This document shows, one piece after another, positions 30,693-41,399 of a stretch of 64,000 nucleotides of DNA (position 1 is its first letter; every line of letters starts with the position of its first letter). Location of the stretch: NCBI GenBank assembly GCA_905221605.1, contig CAJNDS010000066.1, positions 62,001 to 126,000 of the forward strand, given 5' to 3'. A program made the translations under genes and the position numbers. The stretch comes from Symbiodinium natans. Its lineage: Eukaryota; Sar; Dinophyceae; Suessiales; Symbiodiniaceae. The notes beneath the pieces are model-generated. The model did no database searches. It saw only the letters and a program-made list of their open reading frames with translations, and was not told where the DNA came from.

Positions 30693-31740
30693 GCCCAGCC
30701 TTGTGTCACAGAATGCAGCTCTGCTTTTCGAGCAGCTGGTTGAAGACCTTCATAAGGCGCAATGACGCCCAGTTTCGGGTATTGAATATGTGCACTGCCC
30801 TTACCCGATGCACCTATTGCAGCGGAGGGGGAGCAAGAGGGGGGCGTGCCCGCCGAATGCCTGAGGTACCTGGTACACCAGACCTCCCCACCGTACATCC
30901 GTTATCGATGCTGAACCCTGCGTGCTTGGATAAACAGCCTTGCCATAACCAAGGGGGGCCCAGAATGCACAATGACAACCATGACTTCCAGCCACGAGTA
31001 GCTCCTAGTCCTGACAGGTCTCGATGGAGAACGCACCGATGGAAAATACGGACATGGCATCGCAGGCCGAGGGCAAGCAGTCCCTTCTTGCCATTGCTTA
31101 TGTGCTTTTGGTCCCATACCTGTCGATGGATGCATTCCCATGGCTCACTCGTGAGGTCATTATGCTCACACGCCTTCAAGGCCACCCTCCAACCTGTCTG
31201 GAGCGACACCGTAGTATCCTACATACCAGCACGCAATCCCCACTTGCAGGAAACAACACTTTTTCTCGACCTTTTCGATTTTCATTCCTTGAGCTTGTCC
31301 GGTCCCAAGTCCGGACGACGTGTCAAGTGTGACGCGTCGGGGGTGAGGGTTGCGACAGATGCCCCACTGTCGCGGGAGCCTGTTCACAGACTCCAATATG
31401 AGCGCTTCCGGGCGAAGCCAGGGGCCAGACACCAACTTCAAGCGAGCGACTCAGATTTTTCCACATTGTTCCAGAGGGCAATGTTGAGGAGAGCTGTCAG
31501 CACATTACCAGTAATGGGCATTGTGTACAGGTGTCAACAAATGGGAGTAGCGGCCACCGCTGTCCCTCAACATGGAGATGGCATGACCCATGGGTGGACT
31601 GCCAAGCGAGCTTATCGGAGAGCCAGGCACAGAGCCGGCATTTCTGGAGGAACATGGTACAACGGAAGATGGCATACTGCCCAGTCCCTAGGAGCCATCG
31701 CCACCACACCGATGACACCGAAAACGCGAACCAGTCCAAC

Positions 31741-32430
31741 GCGCTCACCCCAGAGCTTGTCCAATCGGCTACGCATTTGTTCGCACAATGTTGGCATGCT
31801 TTCAACAGATGCACACGATGAATTGATGTCCTGGTTGCAAATGAAACAACACCAGTACGATGTGATTTGCATTCAAGAAACGGGGTGGTCCCTGGAACAC
31901 ATATACGTGAATGGACCATGGTACGTGGTTAGCTCGGGACACTCGACAGATAGGAATAGCGGCGTTATGGTGCTCATCGCTCGCAGACTTCTTCCATCTG
32001 ATCGTATCCGTTATGCGGCCATCATCCCGGGCAGAATTCTACACGTCAAACTGGAGTTCTCCAATCACCATGTTGATGTTTTAAATGTATACCAACACCC
32101 CTGGAATACTGCGGCCACCGCGTCCAGAGTTCTTCATCAACGAGACCAAATTTGGACCAAATTGAATCATGCCATTGGGCAAATGGCGATGCGAAACACA
32201 CTTCTTATCTGCGGAGATTTTAACACGCCCTTAAGCATGTCTCCAGGCAGAGTGGGCTCGGGTATCCTTCAGAAACCTTCGCCACCGCCGGATACGTCAA
32301 CTTTTGATGCCATACTGGAAACACACAACCTCGTGGCCTTGAATACATAGGGAGATCCAGAACTTTTTATTCGGATATTGCGGAATCCCAGATTGACTTT
32401 GTGGCAGATGACGGAATCCAAGGTAACAGT
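31741..32430 (+). pseudogene. LINE APE-type endonuclease domain
   Basis: It lies at the end of a long frame open from 30614. RICSHNVGML, the catalytic Glu in VICIQETGW, NSGVMVLIARRL and LLICGDFNTPL are the diagnostic apurinic-endonuclease motifs. After a frameshift at about 32340 the next frame continues with TFYSDIAESQIDFV, the expected late endonuclease motif. This nicks target DNA to prime reverse transcription. The start of the original ORF upstream of 31741 could not be fixed. Confidence 0.8.
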
Positions 32431-33927
32431 TGCACATATGTGGCGAGAAAGAAGAGCGGCACGCAAACAGGCCACATGGCATCAGATGACTGACCACATG
32501 CAGTATCTTTTTAGGGCCTGGCGTCACCAATGTCGTTTCCAGCAGTTGCACTCCAAGTTCAGGAAAGATGGTCGAAGAAGGCGCAGGGACCTCTACTTGG
32601 ACCAAATCCAACTTGCGGAGGAAGCCGCGACAAAAGGGGACCAGAAAGGACTGTACCCAAGCAGGACGTGCAGCTACGCGGAGATGACCACAATGTGCTC
32701 ACCAACGAGCAGGAGCTTTCATTTCTATCCACTTTTTGCCAAGAGTTGTTTTTGTCCAAGGCCGCAGATGTGCCCCTTCCAGACAAAGATCCGCTGATAC
32801 GATTGGAGGAACACGAATTGCGATGGCACATTGCAGCTACTTAAGCCGGCCAAGGCTGCACCTGCGCACCTCGCCCCAGCAGCTGTCTGGAAGTGTTTGT
32901 CACATCTTTTGGCAGGCCCGCTACTGCAGGCATACCGATGAAACCTGGTCTCATACCGACCTTATGGACGGGAGCATGGATTGTGTGGTTGCCAAAGCCA
33001 TCCAAACCACCCTGTACCCGGGGAACCTACGGCCAATCGCCTTGCAGGACTGTGGAGGGCAAATGCATAGCCAAGGCTCTGCAGATTCGCGCTGCATACT
33101 ACGTGCTGTTCACCATTGCCGCAGCGTCAAACAACTCTTGCTTGATCAAGACGGTGGGCTACGGGCCAGGCGCCAGGGTAAAAGAGAGGGAATTGCACTG
33201 GAGGAGCAACACTTGCCCTGGATATGAGCCAGGATTTCGATAGAGTGGACAGAACCAAACTCAGCGAGGCACTTTGCCGCACAGGAATGCCAGCTGAGCT
33301 GATCAATACGATCATTCAATGGCACAATCCAGTATCATCTACAGGTGGCCGACCTCACGGAGACCGTGCATTGTGGAAGAGGACTGAGGCAGGGTTGTAC
33401 ACTATCCCACATTATGGGTGGCCATCACAAGCCACGTAATGTCAATGATTGGGCAACATGTGCCGGAGGAGTGGATTCGAGATCAATTGACTCTCTTCGC
33501 AGATGATGTTCTTGGGCAATGGACGTTTCATTCCGAACGGGACTTAACTTTTATGCTGCAATGCATGGATGCCATTTTCAACGTGTTGGAAGTATTTGGC
33601 ATGAAGGTGAATGTCCAGAAATCGTCGCTCCTCATTCAAGTCAAGGGTCGAGTGGCAGCGGAATGGTTAAAGGCGCGGACGCGAACGGTGAAGGGGCTCA
33701 AGACATTTGTCACGGCAACACCCCAGGGCAGAATTCTGTCTATCCCAATCGTGCAACAGACCAAGTGCCTCGGCATCATGCTAAGCTACCACAATCCAGC
33801 GAAACACACAGTTGCTTATCGACTGAGACAAGCAGAAGCGAAACGTCGGCGACTGCAAAAAGTCCTACAAGGGAAGCATGTTCTGTCGATTAAACAGTGT
33901 GTCCAGCTATGGAAGGCGTGTATCTGA
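32431..33927 (+). pseudogene. LINE reverse transcriptase, several frameshifts
   Basis: In changing frames there is a linker with LDQIQLAEEAATKGDQKGLY, then KPSKPP and LRPIALQDCGG (fingers; about 32990-33060), then DMSQDFDRVDRTKL (motif A; about 33225), then QLTLFADDV (motif C catalytic Asp pair; about 33485) with a thumb-like region to ACI at 33925. At least three frame changes between 32830 and 33440 show decay. It is preceded by the endonuclease and followed by zinc fingers. Confidence 0.8.
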
Positions 33928-34045
33928 ACTTCTCTACAACATGGTTTGAACGCTGTGGGAGTTGGATGGGAGGAGCTTAGGCTGATCCGTTCATGCTGTG
34001 CAAGGCAACTCCGTGCGATTTCGTCCAGCCCAGTCCACATAACAC

Positions 34046-35496
34046 ATGAGAGCACGGAGGCATTTTAAACGCCTTGGTTTTGAGGAGCCGCACCTTTTGT
34101 TACAAAAGCGGATGCATGCACTTTCCACCACTTTGACGAACAGCACAGACCCAATGATGAACATGACTGCGCTCATCAATACGGTTCAACAGAACCAGTT
34201 GCAACTTGAGCAGGCCATTCGACATTGGCAGAATTTCAAGATTCGACAAACACCTGATGCCACACCAGACCAGGGTACACTACTACTCCCTGGAGAGGGC
34301 GGGATGTGGCTGCAACCTGTCGCTACATCCAAAGGTGTTTTGCCCGCTCAGTTCATGTGTCCTCAATGCCTCCTGTTCTTTGTGGATATGAGAATGCTGA
34401 AGAAGCACCATGTCGAGTCGCACGGCATCCCCCTTGAACCACTCCTCCGCAACTTTGACCGTTTTCTGCACAGCAAAGATGACATGCCCACATGTCGACA
34501 CTGTGAACATGAATTCCAAACATGGCAGGCGCTACAAGGTCACATCTTGGACAATCACTGTTCTACTTTTTGGCTGAAATGCCAGGACCCGCAACGTGAG
34601 ATTGAGGACACCTCGTCTCCAGGCCACCCGACCTTCGAACAAACACAGGCGGGAGATTGGAACAGGACCAACAGAGCGGACCCTGTAGCGTACCATGAAG
34701 ACCTGCGCACTTTCCTGGGAACACATGGATGGCCTGCTATTGTACAGCTCAGGTCCATTTGCATGCACTTGAGGTCGCATTGTGCAATTTGTGATCAGTG
34801 GACACATCCATGGAAATTGAAGTTGCATTATAGAGGCAGCCACTCCACTATCTGGCAAGACTATGGCATTATGGTTGACCAGGACTGCTCACTGGTTCGA
34901 AGGCAGCTGTGACACCTTGTCGCTTCTGTGGAGCGCAAGTCCGTAATGCGGTCTCGCACACATCTAAATGCCCTACTATTTGGCAGGTTTGCTTGCTGAT
35001 GCGTTTATGGCACGATGAACAAACTATGCGGCCTCTTGACGCGCAGCAACACCGACGACACGTGCTACGGCTTGCCAGAGAGCGCCAACGCCGACAATCG
35101 AAGGCGCGTAAGATGCAATTATTGGCGGCAAAAGAGCCTCTGTTAAATCCACCAGTGAGCAGTGACTTCTTTCCGCATACACCCGAGCTTGAGTCAGCCC
35201 TGGTCCTAAGCGCAAACTGGATGCATGTGTTGGAGGACGTCTCGTGGTGTGAACAAGCTCGACACCAATGTGTTCAATGCAAAGTGCCCACTGCAGACGT
35301 GCGTGAGTTCATGCAACATTGCGCTTTTGCACATGAAGGGTTCTGGCAACACCGACCTGATTATGTTCACAATAGCATTTTGCTCAATCGGGAATCAAGC
35401 TGCGACACCTTGCTGCTGGTGCCACGCTACGACGCACAGGCCAACATTACATTCACAATATTGCATGCCAGTGTTGAACGCGGCCCTGCTGCATGA
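34046..35496 (+). CDS. LINE C-terminal zinc-finger region (two adjoining frames)
   Basis: Two frames (34046-34912 and 34909-35496) adjoin by a 4-base overlap. The first has C2H2 units FMCPQCLLFF..HHVESH, TCRHCEHEF..HILDNH and CAICDQW..HYRGSH. The second has CRFCGAQ..SHTSKC and CVQCKVP..HCAFAH. Tandem fingers downstream of RT are known in several LINE clades and help recognise the RNA 3' end. The frame break may be a decay indel splitting one original tail. Confidence 0.65.
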
Positions 35497-35516
35497 TACG
35501 TCTGTTCATCTCTTGA

Positions 35517-36353
35517 TTGAGGATGGAATCCACACCGATGGACGAACTCAAGACCATGTACGGCGAAATGCTGCCGTCCTTGAGCAGCACCACATGCACT
35601 CCGGAGACCACACCGTCGAGGTCAACAGGAAAGAGATCGGCGTCTCCGACACATCAACAAAGCCACAAAGGACAGAGCCGGAAGAGTACAAAGGGACGAG
35701 GAAGGGGACGCGGAGCACCGCGCCCGAAAACGTCTCTCTTTCGGGAGACCTCAAGCCTCATGGACGACACGTATCACCTGGAGAAGGACATGGTCAAGGA
35801 GCTGGTCCGCCTGTCTCTGAGGCACGAGCAACAGTTGATGCGATTGGGCCAAGACACTGTTTTACTGTTCACGTTCCAGAACAGGCCAGGCGAGAAGGAA
35901 AACATCCTGCCCGCGTTGTTCAAGATAAGCCAGGCGTGGAAGCAGAAAATGGAGAGCGAGACCAAGCCAACAATGTCCTTGCGGGTCACGGTGGTGCAGT
36001 GCCTCTGTGCGGAGCTCCTCGACCGCGTCAAGAAGGTGACTACCGCGGAGGCGTTCAAAGCAGTGGTGGTGCGGCAGCAATGGCTAACACCGGAGGGACA
36101 CTGGAACTTCCTACGCTGGAATGCCGAGACGGAGCAGCTGGACAAGATCGAGGGACAGGGCATCACGCAAGAGGAGTTGGAAAAGTTGATCGAAACCATC
36201 CAACAGAGTTGCATGCTGCCTGGAGCCCTCTACAGATTTCAGGCGACCAGAAGGCTGGCAGCGGAACTGGCGGGACACCAACTGACCTTCGCAGCGGAGG
36301 TGGAGCTGATACCGGGCGTCGCCCTGCGCTTCGAAGGAGCCCCGAGGAGCTGA
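35517..36353 (+). CDS. LINE last ORF, function unknown
   Basis: A 278-residue ORF. Residues 25-75 are basic and RG-rich (KGRGRGRGAPRPK), likely nucleic-acid binding. Residues 85-270 look folded and helical, with LGQDTVLLFTFQNRPGEK, LFKISQAWKQKMES and a KTT..AFKAVVVRQQW segment. No enzyme motif is visible. It is intact although the RT is broken. It may be an accessory protein of this LINE or a host-derived passenger. Confidence 0.5.
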   Translation: MRMESTPMDELKTMYGEMLPSLSSTTCTPETTPSRSTGKRSASPTHQQSHKGQSRKSTKGRGRGRGAPRPKTSLFRETSSLMDDTYHLEKDMVKELVRLSLRHEQQLMRLGQDTVLLFTFQNRPGEKENILPALFKISQAWKQKMESETKPTMSLRVTVVQCLCAELLDRVKKVTTAEAFKAVVVRQQWLTPEGHWNFLRWNAETEQLDKIEGQGITQEELEKLIETIQQSCMLPGALYRFQATRRLAAELAGHQLTFAAEVELIPGVALRFEGAPRS

Positions 36354-37108
36354 TTTGGCTGGCGATCTCTGCTGAAGTTTCGCCCACATGCCCTGGTGCA
36401 GGCGCCTCTTTGGTTATGCATACACTTGCCGAGATCTGTTGAGCAGCCGGAAGGATTCGCAAAAACAGGGTCTGTGTTCGCATTGATCCAGGGAACATCA
36501 CATATGTACCTGTATTTTGCAGAGCTGGTGCCACGGTGCAATGGATGCCGTACCGAATCCTTGCAGGTATCACTCATGCAGGGCGCAACACCAAATGTGG
36601 TCACTACCGGGCCTTTTTAAGTGATGCACCGCTGAGCACCAACACCTGGTTTACCGACGACGACCAACCAGAAAAAGCTGCACAGATGACCTTCTGCACC
36701 ACATTCACCATGAATGCTACATGTGTTTCCTTACACGCATGTGAGGTAATCATGCAGACAATGCCAGCATATGTGGTCGAGGGCACTCCCACAACTGCAG
36801 GTACTTACATTTACTTCCGCTACAACATGAGTTCGCGAAGCACACCTGATCTGCTTTTTCACACCACATCTCTGAACAATGTGGAGGCTGTACAGCTTTA
36901 ATCTGATGGACTGCGAGGTTTAAGGACCGGGTCAACTGCTCGTTTTCTGACCTGCTTGCATCTCGATGCGGGGTCTATCCCTCACCGAACATGTACATCA
37001 GAGGATTTTACTTCTCACCTGCCATCACGATTGGCCGCATGCTCTTGGCATGTGCTTTTCTGTACATTGTGTCGCGCTAAGCCAAAGCTGCGCAAGCAAA
37101 TGCAAAGA
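36354..37108 (+). other. LINE 3' untranslated region
   Basis: No recognisable protein. It ends at the right target-site duplication without a poly(A) tract. Confidence 0.6.
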
Positions 37109-37122
37109 TGCCCAGGATCAGG
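37109..37122. repeat. 14-bp target-site duplication, right copy
   Basis: TGCCCAGGATCAGG, identical to 27245-27258. Confidence 0.9.
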
Positions 37123-37345
37123 TTCGCTCCCAGGGGTGCCTGGGGCAGCAGTGCTCGGATCATTCGGGGCGTGAAGTTGTCGAGCACCATAGGGATGATG
37201 TCTCCCCCTCCGGCGTTGCCGTTGACGGGATGAGGCAGCCTGGGGCACAAACACTGTACCAGTCTCTCGCCAGGATCCAAGGGGGAGCGGCATTGCAGCT
37301 CGTGGGTCTACGTGTTCATCACCCGCGACTCCAGATGTCACCGCT
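37109..37345 (-). pseudogene. viral fibre gene, module upstream of the LINE insertion
   Basis: The minus strand reads NAGGGDIIPMVLDNF then FTPRMIRALLPQAPLGANLILG, running straight into the target duplication. The companion sequence at 27258 begins GNSATVQLTCDCYSK, so the fibre protein continues across the insertion. The module is homologous to FTPRMVRALLPQAPL in the next repeat, showing that the fibre is built from repeated domains. Upstream of about 37280 the frame is disturbed. Confidence 0.7.
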
Positions 37346-37410
37346 GGCGGACACCCTCAGCCGATATCTCAAGTGGTCACTACCTTGGCGTTGCGTAATC
37401 CCACCAACCT

Positions 37411-37645
37411 TTGTTATCTGAATTCCGTTGTCAGCCCCTGGTGGCCACGCTCCAGAACTCGGGCAACACGCTGCAGATCGAGTGCCAGGCCGATGACCAG
37501 AGCCAGACGCACACGCAGGCCAAGGTAAACACCCAGATATCGAGCGCCATGGACGCCCTGAACGTTTCGCAGTACGCCACGCAGGCCGACATCGACAGCT
37601 CCATTGCTTCGGAGCTCACCAACTACTGGGATCAGGGCAATGAAG
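37411..37645 (+). pseudogene. fibre-like fragment in opposite orientation
   Basis: On the plus strand: TLQIECQADDQSQTHTQAK, then SAMDALNVSQYATQADIDSS. The Cys-x-(5-6)-polar spacing and (A/T)QADID heptads resemble the CDCYSKxESD and CDAHTQGQID modules of the viral fibre. Its orientation is opposite to the main fibre gene, so it is either an inverted piece or part of a second fibre gene. It is bounded by an unrelated peptidase-like fragment. Confidence 0.5.
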
Positions 37646-37654
37646 GGCTGTCTA

Positions 37655-37863
37655 CACCAAGCTGCAAGACAGGAATCCAGGTCCGTTGTTCGTTGTGGCA
37701 AAGGAACAGTTATTCCTGCAGAGAGTGTGCCCTGAAGCTCTCGGATGTATCGTCCGGAGCCCTCAACTGCAGTCTTCGCCTCCCAAACTCCTTCGAAGAC
37801 AGGCGCTCTGGCAAAATTCTGGAGATATATCCAGAATTCATGAGCATCGTTTTGTTGGTGTAG
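37655..37863 (-). pseudogene. ubiquitin-specific peptidase-like fragment
   Basis: The minus strand reads LHQQNDAHEFWIYLQNF, which matches the QQDAHEF motif following the catalytic Cys of USP/UCH peptidases. It is followed by GITVPLPQRTTDLDSCLAAW, fitting the next conserved strand and helix. Neither the Cys box before it nor the His box after it is present. It is wedged between fibre fragments, so it looks like host-derived filler carried in by rearrangement. Confidence 0.45.
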
Positions 37864-37934
37864 TCCGGCGAAGTGCAGGTTCCGGAGGGTCTGCCCGGTC
37901 AGCAGCTCCCAGGTGGTGTTCCCGCTCGAGGATG
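37864..37934 (-). pseudogene. fibre-like repeat end (TTWELLTG module)
   Basis: The minus strand reads SGNTTWELLTGQTLRNLHFAG. The same pattern, QTTWDLLVGTNTIRNW, recurs at about 40500-40570. Both copies stop beside C-rich CCCTTTAAG repeats, suggesting a duplicated fibre segment bounded by that repeat. Confidence 0.5.
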
Positions 37935-38460
37935 GGCCCCCCCCCTTTGGGCAAAGGGGGGCTTAAGCCCCCCTTTAAGCCCCCCTTTAAGCCCCCCTTA
38001 AGCCCCCCTTCAAAGGGGTCCCTGCAAAGGGGGTCCCTTCGGGGGGGGGGGGGAAAGGGTGAAAGCCCTTAAGCCCCCCCTTAAGCCCCCCTTAAGCCCC
38101 CCCTTAAGCCCCCCCTTAAGCCCCCCCTTAAGCCCCCCCTTAAGCCCCCCCTTTAAGCCCCCCCCTTAAGCCCCCCCCTTAAGCCCCCCCTTAAAGCCCC
38201 CTTCAACCCCCCCTTTAAGCTCCCTTTAAGCCCCCCTTTAAGCCCCCCTTTAAGCCCCCCTTTAAGCCCCCTTTAAACCCCCCTTTAAGCCCCCCTTTAA
38301 GCCCCCCTTTAAACCCCCCTTTAAGCCCCCCTTTAAGCCCCCCTTTAAAAAGCCCCCTTGGAGCCCTCTTGAAGCCCCCCCCGTTTTAAGGGGCTTAAAG
38401 CCCCCCCGTTAAGCCCCTCTTTTTAAGCCCCCTTAAAGCCCCCCCCTAAAGTTCCCCACT
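37935..38460. repeat. CCCCCCTTTAAGC minisatellite, block 1
   Basis: About 40 units of 12-14 bases (C5-8 TT(T)AAGC), with a G run near 38040-38055. The opposite strand is G-rich and could form G-quadruplexes. No coding. Confidence 0.95.
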
Positions 38461-38765
38461 GAAGCCGCAACCAAGCCCCCCCCTCTGTGGAGGGTTTAGG
38501 CAGCAGTTTAAGAGGCCTAATACTTGCTGGGCCTTTGGGCAGCAAGTTAAGAGGCGTAATACTTGCTGGGCCTTCTGCGGAGGGTTTAGGCAGCAGTTTA
38601 AGAGGCCTAATATTTGCTGGGCCTTTTTTGGAGGGTTTGGGCAGCAGTTTAAAAGGCGTAATGGGTTCGGGCAGCAGTTTAAGACGTCTAAGAGGCTTAA
38701 TACCTGCTGGGCCTTCGGTGGAGGATTTAGGCAGCAGTTTAAGAGGCCTAATGCGAGCATCGTGT
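38461..38765. repeat. GGCAGCAGTTTAAGAGGCCTAA repeats
   Basis: About seven units of 40-60 bases are diverged relatives of the short motif at 1-1440. Confidence 0.85.
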
Positions 38766-39050
38766 TTGCAAATGGGGGGGGCTGCGCCCCCCCCAACCCT
38801 CCCGCTTGTTTAAGCCGGGCAAACTCGCGTGGAAGCATAGGAATCATGTCCAAAACAAAACAAAACAAAACATGAGGTTCTCGGCTTAGCCCCGCGCCAC
38901 GTCACTGCTATGCAAATGGGGGGGGGCTGCGCCCCCCCCAACCCCCCCGCTTTTTTTCTGCCGGGCAAGCTTGCGTGGAAGCATATGAATCATCTCTGAA
39001 ACAAAACATGGGGTTCTCGGCTTAGCCCCGCGCCACGTCACTGCTATGAA
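38755..39050. repeat. about 145-base duplication with G/C inverted run
   Basis: Two units each contain 'gcaaatggggggggctgcgc', a C run, 'gccgggcaa..cgcgtggaag', an AAAACA tract and 'ggcttagccccgcgccacgt'. The G run followed by the C run can form a hairpin. Confidence 0.8.
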
Positions 39051-39608
39051 CTCTCTGCTCCTTGAAACTCGAGTAATGAACACAAAAAACAAAAGAAGAA
39101 GCGAGCGGGGTGGAATTGCCCTTAAGCTCCCCTTTAAAAAGAGTCTCACTTCTCTGGTTTCGAAGAATGAAACCCAAAAAACATAACAAGATTCGAGGGG
39201 GGTGGAATTTAGAATACATTCCCTTCTTTCTTTTCGTAAAGGGAAATGAATGTTTAGAGTCTCACTTCTCTGGTTTCGAAGAATGAAATCCAAAAACAAA
39301 CACAAAATGTATAACAAGATTCGAGGGGGGTGGAATTTAGAATACATTCCCTTCTTTCGTTCGTAAAGGGAAATGTATGTTTAGAGTCTCACTTCTCTGG
39401 TTTCGAATAATGAAATCCCAAAAAAACACACAAAAAATTTAACAAGATTCGAGGGGGGTGGAATTTAGAATAAATTCCTTTCTTCTCTTTTAAAGTCTCA
39501 CTTCTCTAGTTTCGAAGAACGAAATCCAAAAAACAAAACAAGATTCGAGGGGGGTGGAATTTAGAATAAATCCCTTCTCTCTCATCTTCAAGATAAAGTA
39601 ATGTTTAG
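39051..39608. repeat. tandem repeat, about 105-120-base period
   Basis: Four to five units of 'agagtctcacttctctggtt' and 'acaagattcgaggggggtgg' with shrinking A-rich middles. Confidence 0.85.
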
Positions 39609-40110
39609 AGTCGCCCTTAAGCCACTCTTTTTTCGGCCCCCTTAAGCCCTCCCCCTTAAGCCTCGCTAGCCCCTTTTTCAGCCCCCCTTTAAGTCCCCCC
39701 CTTTAAGCCCTTTAAGCCCCCTTCAAAGCCCTTGAAGCCCCCCTTTACCCCCGTTTAAGCCCTTTAAGCCCCCCTGTAAGCCCCCCTTTAAGCCCTTCTT
39801 GAGCCCCCTTTAAGCCCCCCCTTTAAGCCCCCCCTTAAGCCCCCCCTTTAAACCCCCCTTAAGCCCCCCCCTTAAGCCCCCCCCTTAAAGCCCCCTTGAA
39901 GCCCCTTTGTTAAGCCCCCCTTTTTAAACCCCCCTTTAAACCCCCCTTTTTGAGTCCCCCTTTAAGCCCCCCTTTTAAGCCCTTTAAGCCCTCCCTTAAG
40001 CCCCCTCTTAAGCCCCCCCTTAAGCTCCTCCTTAAGCCTCCCCTTAAGCCTCCCTTAAGCTCCTTCAGCCCCCCTTTAAGCCCCCTTTAAAGCCCCTTCA
40101 AAGGGTCTTC
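39609..40110. repeat. CCCCCCTTTAAGC minisatellite, block 2
   Basis: Same unit as block 1, in the same orientation. It ends directly before a plus-strand fibre fragment at about 40118. Confidence 0.95.
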
Positions 40111-40117
40111 TCCAAAA

Positions 40118-40415
40118 CCTTTGGCCCGTCTCCCTGCACCCAGAACGACAACTTCGCGCTGAGCCTGGCCTGCGATGCGCACACGCAGGGTCAGATCGAC
40201 GCCCTCCTGGCTCCCCTGGCCAGCACCACGCAGATGGATGCTGCCATTGCTGCGGCCGTGGGCCTGAGCGCATACGTGCCGTGGACCGGGCTTCAGGCGT
40301 CCATCGTGAACGAGATCGCGCTCGCGTCGTATTCTGCGACTCCGCGCAAGTGGACGCCCTCATTGCGGGAGCGGCAGTCTCCAACGCACCCGCCTGGAGC
40401 GAGACTTGATGGGCC
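40118..40415 (+). pseudogene. fibre-like fragment, plus strand
   Basis: It reads NDNFALSLACDAHTQGQIDA, then STTQMDAAIAAAVGLSAYVP and LQASIVNEIALASY, then after an indel CDSAQVDALIAGAAVS. The Cys-Asp-x-x-x-x-x-(I/V)DA pattern repeats, as in coiled-coil fibre shafts. Its orientation is opposite to the fibre N terminus at 40500-41396, so this locus contains pieces of the fibre in both directions. Confidence 0.5.
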
Positions 40416-40434
40416 CATCACCTTTGCTCAAGGG

Positions 40435-41396
40435 AGCTTAAGGGGGGGCTTAAGGGAAGCTTAAAGGGGGGCTTAAGGGGCTCAGGGAAGCGTTGAAGTC
40501 CAGTTCCTGATCGTGTTGGTTCCGACCAGCAGATCCCAGGTTGTCTGCCCGGGCCACGCCTGGGCGTTGGCCAGGTTCGTGCCGCTCGTGGTCAGAGCGG
40601 CCAGTGCTGCGTTAAGCATCGATGGCGCTCCTGCAGACTAGTTTCGGAAGCCGAGAGGTCCCGCCGTCGTGAACGGCCCGGCACCTTGCAGGGCCAGAAT
40701 CTCCGCGTCGTGCCCGTCCAGCCGCGCATCTCGCACGGCCAGCAGTGCGTTGAGCCCTGCGGTGTCCGTGCACTGTGAGTGCGGTGGCAAGCGCTGCAGC
40801 CACGTCGGCAGCCGACTGGAAGCCCGGGCCGCCTCTGCGGATGGCAAGCGCTGCGTCCAGCACCATCTGGGCCACCAGGGGCAGCAGGGCGGCGATCTTC
40901 TGGTCCACGTCCGCGGGCGTGGTGCGCAGGGCCACCGTGCTGCTGTGAAGAACTGCGTTGTCGGCACTGGTGATAGCACTGTTCATGGAAGCGTTAGTGG
41001 GGTGGTTCGCTAGCTTCAGGTTCACGGAGGCAGGCGTGCTCCAGTTCACGTCCAGCTGGAGCGCGTCGAGTGCGCTTTGGTTCGCCTTCCCCGCCAGCCC
41101 CGTGGTGAGACTGGCTGAGGGTGGTTATGAGGCCCTCGGCGGCTGCCAAATCGGCGGCCAGCGCACAGGTTGCGAGTCAGAAGGCGGTGGGATGGTGGCC
41201 ACCTGCGTCTGCAGGCCACGGCGGCCGAGTTGGTGCCGATGGAGGCGGTGTTGGCCGCGGTGTCTGTGAGGGGCGTGCAGGCCGTGAGGACCGTGGCGAG
41301 CTGCCCCGCGGAGATCCCCTGCATCTCGATGGTGGTGATGGGGGTCTGGCCATCGTTCAGGATGTTCCCGGTGATGGTTGACTCAAATAGAATCAT
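40435..41396 (-). pseudogene. viral fibre gene, N-terminal part
   Basis: Starts at ATG 41396, four bases after the capsid gene stop, reading MILFESTITGNILNDGQTP. After an indel near 41210 it continues LTTGLAGKANQSALDALQLD, then STPASVNLKLANHPTNASM, a coiled-coil-like shaft rich in Ala/Thr/Asn, then QTTWDLLVGTNTIRNW and a stop near 40480. Shaft repeats resemble the other fibre fragments. Adjacency to the capsid gene, and the S74 end at 25634 on the same strand, suggest one original fibre gene now spread over 15 kb. It carries at least two frameshifts. Confidence 0.6.
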
Positions 41397-41399
41397 GTT

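Larger units (their letters stand above)
27259..37108 (+). mobile_element. 9.85-kb LINE-type (APE endonuclease) retrotransposon inserted in the viral fibre gene
   Basis: The insert is bounded by a perfect 14-bp duplication and encodes, left to right, N-terminal ORFs, a C2H2-containing protein, an APE-type endonuclease, reverse transcriptase with FADDV, a C2H2-rich tail and a last ORF of unknown role. The 5' end contains GGCTCAAG 7 bases in, equal to the last 8 bases of the dinoflagellate spliced leader. No poly(A) tail is seen at the 3' end (gcaaatgcaaaga). Several frameshifts show that it is no longer active. Confidence 0.85.
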
